In this document: positions 38,759-47,505 of the stretch, in pieces
How the letters are laid out: each line of letters begins with the position of its first letter
Position numbering within the stretch: the stretch's first letter is position 1
Source: Lactonifactor sp. BIOML-A5
GTDB lineage: Bacteria > Bacillota > Clostridia > Lachnospirales > Lachnospiraceae
Assembly (NCBI RefSeq): GCF_009677585.1
Contig: NZ_WKYV01000003.1
Location: 174,147 to 238,146, forward strand
DNA length: 64,000 bases
Reading direction: 5' to 3'
Notes under the pieces: generated by a model
Seen by the model: only the letters and a program-made list of their open reading frames with translations
What the model was told of the DNA's origin: nothing
The model's database searches: none
Program-made: the position numbers and the translations under genes

Positions 38759-40091
38759 AGTTTCTCTCTCCATTTCTTCTTTTTCTGCAATAAACTGCTG
38801 CAGTCAATCCAACGAATAATGCAGCTATTCCCACCAGAAAAAGACGGTTGTAACAAATGATTTTGAGATTTTCCTCAATCAGTTCATATCCCCCCAGCAT
38901 ATTATGACGTATATTCAAAGTGAAGAGGGAATACTCACCGCTTAAGCTGGCTGTATTCTGCAGGGCCAGAAAAAATACAGCGCTCTGCACAAAGACTGCT
39001 GCAGGCGTACCGGTAAGCACGGTCAGAAACATACTCACCGCTGAGACTGCCAGCAGGGTGGGAAGGAGCCATGCGCCAATATACTTGCAGAAGCCCAGAT
39101 AGTCCACAGCAATCTGCATTTTTCTCCCATAATCCGCCAGGGGAAGAAGACTCTCCAGAGTCAGAACAAGTACCGGGATCAGCATCATAATGATACACGC
39201 TCCGTAACGGGCTCCTATAAGTTTCCAGCTGCCCGCGCTTCTCACAGCTATCAGCTCTGCCATCTGATTTTTTTTATCCTTGAGGAACAGTCCTGACACC
39301 ACAAACGCAGGAAGTATCCCCAGCATAATCCCCATATAGTCACAGTAAAGGCGGCCGAATGCACCGGTAATCCCATCCTTCTCTGTCAGGTTCCCATACC
39401 GCTTTGCAGCCTCTTCATAATAAACCTCCGCACGCCCGTAATATGCTTTTAAAAGATTCAGGCTATAGTTGGAATCCTTTCCTATCATATGTTCCATATC
39501 TCCGGCGATCTCCAGAAAGCGGGCAAAGCTAACCCGGGACACAAAGGTCTCAGCGGCACCATTCCCTTGGTTTTGCTCTGTTTCTATTATAAATCTTCCG
39601 CCATCTTCCCTGATAGTATAGGAACTGTCCCCATCCCCTCCGGAAGCAGGTATTTCCGCATAGACTGGGTTTGCAGGAAAATAGCCCGGGGGCATGTTCT
39701 CTACTTCCTCCGGCGTGCAGCCTGTAATTTCTCTGATGTATCCCGCAACCTTCTCCTGTTCCCCGCTGCCTAAGGATTTTTCTTTATAATACCCCAGGGG
39801 ATAGCAGGCATAGAGGTTGCTCTCATACTCCCGTACCATGGTTTGTACGGCCCCGGCCATTACCTTCTCCTGGGCTTTCTTATCCGTCTCCAAATCCGCC
39901 GGTTTCTCCCCATAATAGGACTCGCCTTCCCGGGGCTGATGCAGAAAGCTTCCCTCCCTGGAGCTGCTGCCTATCTCTTGCCTGGTAACTCCCTGAAACT
40001 GCGTCTTCCAGTTTATTATTAATATAAGAACAAATCCCCAAAAAAGGATGCTTTTGCTGAGTTTTCTGCATTCCTTGAGCAATAGCCTCAT
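38718..40091 (-). CDS. ABC-2-type transporter permease (larger subunit)
   Basis: The ATG at 40091 (MRLLLKECRKL) has AAAGGAGGG ahead and overlaps the ATPase stop by 4 bp. The 457-residue protein has one N-terminal helix (about 14-30), a large extracellular domain (about 35-245), then about five helices. This layout (helix, large outside loop, helix bundle) fits ABC-2/BceB-like or lantibiotic-type permeases with an extracytoplasmic domain. Its partner is the smaller permease downstream. Confidence 0.78.
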   Translation of the reverse strand: MRLLLKECRKLSKSILFWGFVLILIINWKTQFQGVTRQEIGSSSREGSFLHQPREGESYYGEKPADLETDKKAQEKVMAGAVQTMVREYESNLYACYPLGYYKEKSLGSGEQEKVAGYIREITGCTPEEVENMPPGYFPANPVYAEIPASGGDGDSSYTIREDGGRFIIETEQNQGNGAAETFVSRVSFARFLEIAGDMEHMIGKDSNYSLNLLKAYYGRAEVYYEEAAKRYGNLTEKDGITGAFGRLYCDYMGIMLGILPAFVVSGLFLKDKKNQMAELIAVRSAGSWKLIGARYGACIIMMLIPVLVLTLESLLPLADYGRKMQIAVDYLGFCKYIGAWLLPTLLAVSAVSMFLTVLTGTPAAVFVQSAVFFLALQNTASLSGEYSLFTLNIRHNMLGGYELIEENLKIICYNRLFLVGIAALFVGLTAAVYCRKRRNGERNYVLENKFQTLHRK

Positions 40092-40966
40092 TCCAGGCCC
40101 TCCTTTCCCTGGCTGCGTATCAAAACCATGTAGCCGTTCTCCACACTCCCCCGGCAGCATTCTGCTTTCGGGTCAGGTGCTTTCCCGGCAAGTATCTTCA
40201 GGCGGAGACTTTTCCCCAGCATCTGTGTCTCCAGCACTTCACAGTTTTGTCTCCACGTCTCTTCTTTCTCCACAGGCACCTCCAGCTGCCATACCTTCCC
40301 GTCTGCCTTTTCGGATAGTTCCCGGCAGCTGCCCTGGAATAAGAACCTGCCCTGGTCAAGCACAGCCGCCTGTCCGCAGGCGGCCTCTACATCCCCGGGA
40401 ATATGCGTGGACAGTAGTACAATTCTGTCTCTGGCAGACTCTGCCAAAAGGCTGCGGAAGCGGATGCGCTCTTCGGGGTCCAGACCTGCCGTTGGCTCAT
40501 CTACGATCAAAAATCCCGGATCTGTCAGCAAAGCCTGGGCGATGCCCAGACGTCTCTTCATCCCTCCGGAAAGCTGTCTTACTTTCTTAGCCGCCTGTTC
40601 CTCCAGATTTACCTGTTCCAGCAAAGATTTTATCCGTGGTCTGTAAGCAGACCGGGGGAGTTCCGAAAGAACTGCCAGATATTCCAGAACCTCTGTCACA
40701 CGCATCTCTGGGTATACAGAGAATTCCTGGGGAAGATAACCGATTCGTCTGCGGAATTCCTTAACATCCCTTATGGGGCTTCCGTCCACCCGAATCTCCC
40801 CGGCATCTGGTTTCAATATAGAGGCTAGGATCCGCATCAGCGTCGTCTTTCCTGCCCCGTTCTTCCCCAGGAGCCCGTACATTCCGGGCTCCAGCCTCCA
40901 CTCCAGCCCCTTTAGCACCTGCTTTTTCCCGTACCATTTTTCTATCTCCTGCATCTCAATACGCAT
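40088..40966 (-). CDS. ABC transporter ATP-binding protein
   Basis: The start is the ATG at 40966 (MRIEMQEIEKWY), preceded by GGAGAG at 8 bp. The 292-residue protein has Walker A GKNGAGKTT (about 35-43), the Q-loop in YLPQEFSVYP, the signature LSGGMKRR (about 133), Walker B FLIVDEPTAGLDP and the H-loop LLSTHI. The C-terminal about 70 residues form an extra domain after the ATPase, as in multidrug/antibiotic-type exporters. The gene follows its own promoter with an ATTGAC-type direct repeat. Confidence 0.93.
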   Translation of the reverse strand: MRIEMQEIEKWYGKKQVLKGLEWRLEPGMYGLLGKNGAGKTTLMRILASILKPDAGEIRVDGSPIRDVKEFRRRIGYLPQEFSVYPEMRVTEVLEYLAVLSELPRSAYRPRIKSLLEQVNLEEQAAKKVRQLSGGMKRRLGIAQALLTDPGFLIVDEPTAGLDPEERIRFRSLLAESARDRIVLLSTHIPGDVEAACGQAAVLDQGRFLFQGSCRELSEKADGKVWQLEVPVEKEETWRQNCEVLETQMLGKSLRLKILAGKAPDPKAECCRGSVENGYMVLIRSQGKEGLE

Positions 40967-41008
40967 AAAAAATACTCTCCTTTCCGCCGTCTGCAGCAGC
41001 TTAAGGAG

Positions 41009-41041
41009 AGTATAACGAACCCTGGTCAAAAGTCTGTCAAT
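41009..41041 (-). promoter_or_regulatory. Response-regulator-type promoter of the ABC transporter genes
   Basis: Minus strand ATTGACA (41035-41041), 4 bp, TTTGACC (41024-41030), 9 bp, TATACT (41009-41014). It has the same geometry as the promoter of the two-component genes at 42983-43015, so the OmpR-type regulator likely activates both. Confidence 0.72.
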
Positions 41042-41051
41042 TTTCTAAATA

Positions 41052-42275
41052 TTACATAGCAGGCAGTTTATGGGAAACTGCACAAAATACAGCTGTCACA
41101 GCCGCTCCGCCCTCGGATCTGTTCTCCAGTGTCAAAGAGCCTTGATGAGCCTGGCACAGAACCTTACTGACATACAGTCCCATCCCCACATGTCCCTGTT
41201 CTCCCTCTTTCTCCCTGGAATAGAAAGGAAGGCAGGCGTCGGCAGCCTCCTGTTCCCTGAAGCCGGGACCGTCGTCCTCCACCTTTACGGCGCACGCCTG
41301 CCCTTCCTCCGCCCCGGTAACGGTAACCGTCACTTCCCGGGAGGCAAACCGCAGACCGTTTGCCGTAAGATTTTCAATCACACGCCTCATCAGAGTGGGA
41401 TCCCCAAACAGGCAAAAGTCCCTTTCCGGAGGTATAAGCTTCAGGCTTTTTCCCGCCCGTTCAGCCAGAAGCTCCAAATCCTTTTCCATCCCCTTAACCC
41501 AGTCCTGAACCTGTAGTTTCCCGGGACTTAGGCGCACCTCCTCCAGACACATCAGATCCCGCATAGAATTCACATAGGATTCCATACGCTCGGATGCCGT
41601 CCGGATCATAACCGCATATTTCTCTGCCTTAGGGAAAGACAGCTCCCCTTTCCCTGCGCTTTTTTCCAGATACTCCGCCGCTCCCTGAATGATCGTAATG
41701 GGAGTGCGCAGATCATGGGCAATAGAGGCATTTACTTCTTTCCTCTCTTCCAGGATCCTCCACATCTTCTTTTCGTTTTCCTCCAGAGCGCTTCTCATCC
41801 CTTCAAAAGCCTGACAGAGTTGTCCCAGCTCATCCCCGGAAGAATAAGAAACCGTAAAATCCAGGTTATTCTCTGCGATTTTCTGTGTGCCGCCGGACAG
41901 AAGAGTCATTGGTTCTTTCAATTTCCTGCGGTAAAACAGACAGGCGGCTGCGGCGACCCCACCGATGCTGTAAATAACCGGGAATATAATATTTCCTGCG
42001 CCTGCCGCCTCATATAAAAGCTTCTTTCCTCCCTGTAAGTCTTCGAATTCATACTCACTGGGATTTACTTTCACCTCCCCGTGCGTCTCCCCTATTTCCA
42101 GGGTGTACCCCTGAATCAAGAGTCCTCTCCCCTTCTCCAGACGGCCCTGCAGCGCCCGCAGACCTGACAGGGTCAGGACCGTCAGCAGGACAACCAGAAG
42201 TATCATAGTTCCCATAAGGAGCATAAGGCTTTTCCGAATCGGCATGTTCTTAAATGCTTCTTTCACTTTTCCCAT
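41052..42275 (-). CDS. Sensor histidine kinase (HAMP, HisKA/HATPase)
   Basis: I use the ATG at 42275 (MGKVKEAFKN), 13 bp inside the regulator's end; an alternative ATG is at 42293. The 407-residue protein has an N-terminal helix (about 17-40), an extracellular part of about 55 residues, a second helix (about 95-115), a HAMP region and a dimerisation motif IAHDLRTPIT (His near 190). The ATPase has ENLTANGLRFA, EDDGPGF and GMGLYVSKV. Its partner is the response regulator whose stop codon it overlaps. Operon order is regulator, kinase, then ABC genes under their own promoter. Confidence 0.93.
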   Translation of the reverse strand: MGKVKEAFKNMPIRKSLMLLMGTMILLVVLLTVLTLSGLRALQGRLEKGRGLLIQGYTLEIGETHGEVKVNPSEYEFEDLQGGKKLLYEAAGAGNIIFPVIYSIGGVAAAACLFYRRKLKEPMTLLSGGTQKIAENNLDFTVSYSSGDELGQLCQAFEGMRSALEENEKKMWRILEERKEVNASIAHDLRTPITIIQGAAEYLEKSAGKGELSFPKAEKYAVMIRTASERMESYVNSMRDLMCLEEVRLSPGKLQVQDWVKGMEKDLELLAERAGKSLKLIPPERDFCLFGDPTLMRRVIENLTANGLRFASREVTVTVTGAEEGQACAVKVEDDGPGFREQEAADACLPFYSREKEGEQGHVGMGLYVSKVLCQAHQGSLTLENRSEGGAAVTAVFCAVSHKLPAM

Positions 42276-42958
42276 GTATATCCCACTCCCCATACAGTTT
42301 TAATCGGGTCCTCTATTTTCCCTGCCGACAGCTTCTGGCGTATCTTTCGGATATGCTCTTTGATTACCTGACTGTCGCCCTTTCCGTCAAATCCCCGCAC
42401 GCTCTCATAAATACGCTCTTTATCAAAAATCTGGCCCGGGTGAAGGGAAAGCAGTTCTATGATCTCAAACTCTGTTTTTGAGAACTCTATCTCATAATCA
42501 GCCCCATAAATGAGGTGCTTATCATAGTCAATCACAAGGTTCTCCTGAATGCGGCAGCCGGCCCCCAATGCACAGGTATCCCGGCTGCGCTCTTCCCGGA
42601 TGAGATGTGTCTTTACCTTCTGGGCAAGCACGTCCAAATGAAACGGCTTCATAATATAGTCATCCCCGCCCATGCGAAGCCCTTGTATCTGATCCTGATC
42701 CGTCCCCCTGGCAGTGAGAAAAAGAATCGGGCTCTGGTAAAATCTGCGGATCTGTCTGCAGAACGTCAACCCATCGGTTCCCGGCATGTTGATATCCAGC
42801 AATACCAAGTCAGGCTTCCTGCCAAGAGCATGCATTGCCTCCTCCGCATTTTGGGCCGTCAGTACCCGGTAGCCCTCCTCAGAAAAAAAATCAGACAGAA
42901 GTTCCCTTATCATCTCCTCGTCGTCTACGATTAGGATACAGTATTGTCTCTGATACAC
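42263..42958 (-). CDS. OmpR-family response regulator
   Basis: The start is a GTG at 42958 with AAGGAGGGAG 8 bp ahead; upstream residues of the longer frame have no ribosome site. The 231-residue product has the receiver (ILIVDDEEM, phospho-Asp in LVLLDINMPG, Lys in YIMKPF) and a winged-helix effector (EFSKTEFEIIELL, SVRGFDGKGDSQVIKEHIRKIRQKL, VWGVGYTW). The DNA-binding class binds tandem repeats with an 11-bp period, and such repeats occur at both promoters of this system. Confidence 0.95.
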   Translation of the reverse strand: MYQRQYCILIVDDEEMIRELLSDFFSEEGYRVLTAQNAEEAMHALGRKPDLVLLDINMPGTDGLTFCRQIRRFYQSPILFLTARGTDQDQIQGLRMGGDDYIMKPFHLDVLAQKVKTHLIREERSRDTCALGAGCRIQENLVIDYDKHLIYGADYEIEFSKTEFEIIELLSLHPGQIFDKERIYESVRGFDGKGDSQVIKEHIRKIRQKLSAGKIEDPIKTVWGVGYTWEK

Positions 42959-42982
42959 GCCTGCTCCCTCCTTCCTCTCCCT

Positions 42983-43015
42983 ACTATACCACAGAAATGT
43001 CAATTTTCCGTCAAT
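42983..43015 (-). promoter_or_regulatory. Response-regulator-type promoter of the two-component genes
   Basis: Minus strand ATTGACG (43009-43015), 4 bp, ATTGACA (42998-43004), 9 bp, TATAGT (42983-42988) with a TGG before it. There is no separate -35; the repeats occupy that position. This suggests autoregulation. Confidence 0.72.
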
Positions 43016-43067
43016 CCGCAATCCCCGCAGTTTCATTCAGCCTGAGGCTGCGCCAGACTTACGGCCC

Positions 43068-43101
43068 AAAAAGCTCCGCCCCCCGGTTTGAGGGGCGAAG
43101 C
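43068..43101 (-). terminator. Terminator of the glycogen phosphorylase gene
   Basis: A 10-bp stem (43073-43082 and 43092-43101) with five T following on the minus strand, just after the stop codon. Confidence 0.9.
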
Positions 43102-43105
43102 CCGA

Positions 43106-45364
43106 TTAAAGCTTCCAGATATCCCTGTTGTACTCACTGATAGTTCTGTCAGAGGAAAAGTATCCGGCCTTTGCAATATTCACAAGCATCTTCTCTGCCC
43201 ATGCTTCTCTGTCCTCATAATCCCTGTATATCCGCTCTTTTGTTTCAATATAGTCTCTCAGATCCAAAAGCGTCATAAACCAGTCCTTTTGAATCAGCTC
43301 TGCGTGAATGCGGAGAAGATGGTATGGATCCCCAGTCCGCATCATCTCGGGGCTGATAATAAAGTTCAAAAGCTCACGGATCAGCGGGTCATTGATGTAG
43401 TACTCCGCTGCCCTATAGTCGGATTTCTCGTAGTGTCCGATAACCTGCCGGCTGGATTCCCCGAAAATGTAGATATTTTCATCCCCCACCAGTTCGTGGA
43501 TCTCTACATTTGCGCCGTCCTCCGTCCCAACGGTCACTGCCCCGTTAAGCATAAACTTCATGTTGCCGGTACCTGAGGCTTCCTTAGAGGCAAGGGAAAT
43601 CTGTTCCGAGATGTCACAGGCCGGGATCAGTTTTTCTGCCATAGATACATTATAGTTTTCTACCATTACCACCTTCAGATATGGACTTACCTGGGGATCC
43701 CGGTCAATGATCTCCTGAAGGCATAAAATCACATGGATAATATCCTTGGCAATGGTATAGGCAGGCGCTGCCTTTGCCCCGAAGATCACGGAAATAGGCG
43801 TTTGAGGAAGGTTTCCTTTTTTAATCTCCAGATATTTGTAGATTACATACAGCACATTCATCTGCTGGCGCTTATACTCGTGAAGGCGCTTGATCTGTAT
43901 ATCATAGATACTGTTTTCATCCAGCTGTACGCCTAACGTCTTTGCCAGATAGGATTTCAGCTCCTTTTTATTCTCAGCTTTAATCTCCAGAAGCCGTTTT
44001 TGCACCTCACGGTCGTCTTTCAGGGACAACAGCTTCTCCAGCACGGCGGCGTCTTTTTTATATCCTGTCCCTATTAGGGTATCCAGAAACTCCGTCAGTC
44101 TTGGATTACAGTGAAGCAGCCATCTCCGGAACGTAATTCCGTTTGTCTTATTGTTAAATTTCTCCGGATATATCTTATAGAATGCCTTCAGCTCTACGTT
44201 TTTAAGTATCTCCGTGTGGAGGGCAGCCACTCCATTTACGCTGAATCCATAATGCATATCCATTCTGGCCATGTGCACCCTGTTTTCCCCGTCAATGATC
44301 TGTACCTGGGGAGCCTTGTAGGTATGCTCCACCTTCTCGGCCAGCATACGGATAATAGGCATCAGATGGGGGACAACCTCCTCCAGATAGGAAACCGGCC
44401 ACTTCTCCAGCGCTTCCGCAAGAATGGTATGATTGGTATAGGCGCAGGTGCGGGATACAATCTCAATGGCTTCCTCCCCAGGGATTCCTCTGTCCATGAG
44501 AAGCCGAATCAATTCCGGAATCACCATAGAGGGATGGGTATCGTTAATCTGAATCACCGCGTGCTCGTACAGTCTATGAAGATCATAGCCCTTCTCCTCA
44601 CAGTCCTTCAAAATATACTGAGCGCCGTTGCTTACCATAAAATACTGCTGATAGATGCGGAGCAGTTCCCCGTCTTCGTCACTGTCATCCGGGTACAGGA
44701 ACAAGGTCAGATTCCTGGGGATGTCTTTCTTATTAAAAGAGATTCCTTCCCCTACAATACTGTCATCCACGGTATCTACATCAAAAAGATGCAGTTTGTT
44801 TACACCGTTTTCATACCCAATGACATCAATGTCATAAAGCCTGGACTTTAAGGTAAAATCTTTAAACGGTACCTGGAACCCAATTCCGGTGTCTGTCAGC
44901 CAGCTCTTTTTTTCTATCCAGGGATTGGGCATCTCCTTCTGCTGGTTCTCCCGGAACACCTGACGAAACAGGCCCAGATGGTAATTCAGACCGATGCCGT
45001 CCCCACCCAGCCCCAGTGTGGCAATAGAATCTAAAAAGCAGGCAGCCAGTCTCCCAAGTCCTCCATTTCCCAGAGAAGGTTCCGGTTCAAACTCCTCAAT
45101 TTCTCCGAGGCTCATTCCGGCATCCTCAAGATACCTCTTAACCTCATCATATACCCCCAGATTAATCAGGTTATTGCTGAGAAGCTTCCCAATCAGAAAT
45201 TCTGCAGATATATAATATACCTTTTTCTCTCCTTTTTTTCCCTGCTGCACCTTTTCTGCAGCACAAGCCTTTACCGACTCAAGAAGGGCACAATACACCT
45301 CCTCCTTCGCTGCCTCTCTGATATCCTTTTTCAGTAATCCCTGAAATCTCTCTAAAAACTCCAT
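43106..45364 (-). CDS. glgP: Glycogen/starch alpha-glucan phosphorylase
   Basis: A 752-residue PLP enzyme releasing glucose 1-phosphate from alpha-1,4-glucans. Landmarks are [17 protein letters not shown] (about 96-112), [13 protein letters not shown] and the PLP-lysine segment [18 protein letters not shown] (Lys about 604), then [11 protein letters not shown]. It is somewhat shorter than the roughly 800-residue E. coli enzyme but in the range of clostridial forms. It is monocistronic, transcribed divergently from an AraC-type gene, and lies beside the maltodextrin block, fitting a glucan-use role. Confidence 0.96.
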   Translation of the reverse strand: MEFLERFQGLLKKDIREAAKEEVYCALLESVKACAAEKVQQGKKGEKKVYYISAEFLIGKLLSNNLINLGVYDEVKRYLEDAGMSLGEIEEFEPEPSLGNGGLGRLAACFLDSIATLGLGGDGIGLNYHLGLFRQVFRENQQKEMPNPWIEKKSWLTDTGIGFQVPFKDFTLKSRLYDIDVIGYENGVNKLHLFDVDTVDDSIVGEGISFNKKDIPRNLTLFLYPDDSDEDGELLRIYQQYFMVSNGAQYILKDCEEKGYDLHRLYEHAVIQINDTHPSMVIPELIRLLMDRGIPGEEAIEIVSRTCAYTNHTILAEALEKWPVSYLEEVVPHLMPIIRMLAEKVEHTYKAPQVQIIDGENRVHMARMDMHYGFSVNGVAALHTEILKNVELKAFYKIYPEKFNNKTNGITFRRWLLHCNPRLTEFLDTLIGTGYKKDAAVLEKLLSLKDDREVQKRLLEIKAENKKELKSYLAKTLGVQLDENSIYDIQIKRLHEYKRQQMNVLYVIYKYLEIKKGNLPQTPISVIFGAKAAPAYTIAKDIIHVILCLQEIIDRDPQVSPYLKVVMVENYNVSMAEKLIPACDISEQISLASKEASGTGNMKFMLNGAVTVGTEDGANVEIHELVGDENIYIFGESSRQVIGHYEKSDYRAAEYYINDPLIRELLNFIISPEMMRTGDPYHLLRIHAELIQKDWFMTLLDLRDYIETKERIYRDYEDREAWAEKMLVNIAKAGYFSSDRTISEYNRDIWKL

Positions 45365-45385
45365 CTCTTCACCTCATTTTCATAG

Positions 45386-45432
45386 TAGCACTTTTATGTT
45401 GCCGTTCACCCAGTTCTCAATAGCACTTTTAT
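45386..45432 (-). repeat. Direct repeat upstream of glgP
   Basis: TAGCACTTTTAT (plus strand) occurs at 45386-45397 and 45421-45432, with a 35-bp period, between glgP and the AraC-type gene. It could be an operator pair. A related AGTAGCAC also occurs upstream of the sugar-binding protein gene. Confidence 0.45.
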
Positions 45433-45461
45433 ATATTATACGTTTATTATCCCCTGATTTC

Positions 45462-45491
45462 TTGCATTATTCCAGAAAAAAGTGATACAAT
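45462..45491 (+). promoter_or_regulatory. Promoter of the AraC-type gene next to glgP
   Basis: TTGCAT (45462-45467), 18 bp, TACAAT (45486-45491), about 30 bp upstream of the start. Confidence 0.65.
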
Positions 45492-45521
45492 ACTATCATG
45501 TCATAGAAAAAGGAGCCGAAC

Positions 45522-46397
45522 ATGAAAGCCTTCGATTACGAATATTATCACGAAACCAAACCTCATGTGAATCCCCGCTTTCCTTATAATACCTATCTGT
45601 GTACCATTCCTCTGGACTTTACTAATATTTCTACTCACTGGCACGATGAACTAGAGCTCATAATTATAAAAAAGGGACAGGGCAGGACAGACGTGGATCT
45701 GATTTCCCATGAAGTACAGGCAGGTGATATCATACTGGTGCTTCCCGGACAGCTTCACTCTATATCTCAGCTTTGTGATCAACATATGGAATATGAAAAC
45801 ATTCTTTTCGACACCCGGCTCCTCTACTCTCAGCACCCTGATATCTGCACCACAGAATATCTGCGGCCTTTTTTTGAAAGAAGGTACTTCGTCCCCTCCC
45901 ACATTCACAGCGGATATCCTTATTACCCTGGCCTTTATGGATGTATCAAAGAGCTGGACGATATATGTTCCAGGCAGGAACCCTATTATGAGCTGTTTAT
46001 AAAGAGTATCCTGTACCGCTTCTTTTTTCTTCTTTTTTCCGCCCAGCCCCGGCAGGAAGTCAGCTACGCAGGAGAGCAGAATATTCAGCGGATGAAGAAG
46101 GTCCTTACCTTTGTGGAGGAAAATTATATGCATTCTGTGTCCCTCTCAGATGCTGCCGGGTTTCTGAATTTCAGTCCGTCTCATTTTATGCGATTTTTCA
46201 AACAAAATATGGATATGACCTTTACCGAATACCTGAATGACTACCGTCTGTCCATCTCTGCCAAATATCTTTCGGAGACAGAGGAATCTATCCTGTGGGT
46301 TGCGGAGCAATGCGGATTCTCCAATTTATCTTATTTTAACCGCCTCTTCAAGAGAAAATTTAACATGACTCCCAGAGAATACCGCAGTGCCAGATAG
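45522..46397 (+). CDS. AraC-family transcriptional regulator
   Basis: A 291-residue regulator with an AAAGGAG site. The N-terminal half is a cupin-like sensor (STHWHDELELIIIKKGQG, GDIILVLPGQLHS). The C-terminal two-helix HTH covers about 190-291 (SLSDAAGFLNFSPSHFMRFFK and CGFSNLSYFNRLFKRKFNMTPREYR). It is divergent from glgP and convergent with the LacI-type gene. The effector is probably a sugar, by context. Confidence 0.92.
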   Translation: MKAFDYEYYHETKPHVNPRFPYNTYLCTIPLDFTNISTHWHDELELIIIKKGQGRTDVDLISHEVQAGDIILVLPGQLHSISQLCDQHMEYENILFDTRLLYSQHPDICTTEYLRPFFERRYFVPSHIHSGYPYYPGLYGCIKELDDICSRQEPYYELFIKSILYRFFFLLFSAQPRQEVSYAGEQNIQRMKKVLTFVEENYMHSVSLSDAAGFLNFSPSHFMRFFKQNMDMTFTEYLNDYRLSISAKYLSETEESILWVAEQCGFSNLSYFNRLFKRKFNMTPREYRSAR

Positions 46398-46400
46398 CAG

Positions 46401-46432
46401 CAGAGACGCGGGGGACATCCCTCACGTCTCTG
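46401..46432. terminator. Hairpin between convergent AraC and LacI genes
   Basis: An 8-bp perfect stem (46401-46408 and 46425-46432) with inner GGG/CCC pairing. U-runs are weak on both sides, so it may be a weak bidirectional terminator. Confidence 0.55.
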
Positions 46433-46445
46433 TCTCTTGTCTCAC

Positions 46446-47477
46446 TTATCCAATTTTCCTTGTAGACTCCCGTTTCAGAAGTTCTCCCTCGAACTTCTTG
46501 TTGGGGGCTTTTTCCTCATGCCGGATCATATAGAAAAGATTTTTAATAGAACTTTCCGCGATCTCTTCCAGTGGCTGCCTTATAGTCGTGATAGACGGTT
46601 CATAATAGAAAGTCTCCGGCAGACCGTCAAACCCTGCAACAGAATAATCCTCAGGTATTTTTTTCCCCTTTTGAAATGCTGCCTTACAGGCTCCCACTGC
46701 TACCATATCAGAAATAGCGATAACCGCAGTAAAGTCTTTCTCACGCTCCATAAGCTGCTGCATCATCACATAACCGCTTTTCCTGGAATACACTTCGCAG
46801 TCCTTGGGGGTATAGACAATCAGGTCTTCATCTAAGGGGATTCCGTGTTGGGCGAGGGCGCTTTTATAGCCCTCCATACGCAGCTTGCCGATGCTTTCAT
46901 CATCCTTTTGGGCGGACAAAAGGGCGATTCGCCTGTGCCCAAGGCCGATCAGGTAATCCGCAAGCCTTCTGCTCTCTTTCTTGTCATCCACAGATACAAA
47001 TGAATACAGACCGTCTTCCACAGAATTATCCAGCTCCACGGTACTTACCACAAAGGGTACCTTAAGCTGCCTGAGTGCCTCGTCGCTGTGTTCTGAGAAC
47101 CCTCCCAGGAATACAATCCCCATAAGTTTTTTTTCCTTAGCCAGCCCTATGGCAACCTCTATCTCATCCTGGTTGTTGTCAATATGCTGGAGGAAAAAAT
47201 CAAATCGTTCATATTTTATCTCTTTTTCAAAGACTCGTATCATACTTGAGAAAAAAGGATTGTCTATAGCTTTCACTAAGATTGCTATGGTTTTGGATTC
47301 CGTTCGCTTCAGGTTTCGGGCACTGTTATTCGGAATGTAATTGTACTCCTTTATGATATTTAATATATGGTCCCTTGTCTCAGGATTAATATCCGGGTGG
47401 TTGTTAATAGCACGGGATACCGTACTTACGCCAACTCCGCAGAGCCTTGCAATATCCTTGATTGTGACTTCCTCCAT
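46446..47477 (-). CDS. LacI-family transcriptional regulator
   Basis: The start is the ATG at 47477 (MEEVTIKDIARLCG), 7 bp after AGGA. The 343-residue repressor has the N-terminal LacI helix-turn-helix (VTIKDIARLCGVGVSTVSRAINNHPDI) with the hinge region (IPNNSARNLKR) and a periplasmic-binding-protein-like effector domain. It is the last gene of the maltodextrin operon. Operator-like sequences with an AACGTT core in the operon leader fit autoregulation. The effector is presumably a maltodextrin. Confidence 0.94.
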   Translation of the reverse strand: MEEVTIKDIARLCGVGVSTVSRAINNHPDINPETRDHILNIIKEYNYIPNNSARNLKRTESKTIAILVKAIDNPFFSSMIRVFEKEIKYERFDFFLQHIDNNQDEIEVAIGLAKEKKLMGIVFLGGFSEHSDEALRQLKVPFVVSTVELDNSVEDGLYSFVSVDDKKESRRLADYLIGLGHRRIALLSAQKDDESIGKLRMEGYKSALAQHGIPLDEDLIVYTPKDCEVYSRKSGYVMMQQLMEREKDFTAVIAISDMVAVGACKAAFQKGKKIPEDYSVAGFDGLPETFYYEPSITTIRQPLEEIAESSIKNLFYMIRHEEKAPNKKFEGELLKRESTRKIG

Positions 47478-47505
47478 GCCTGCTTCCTTTCCTCCTGCTC
47501 TATCA

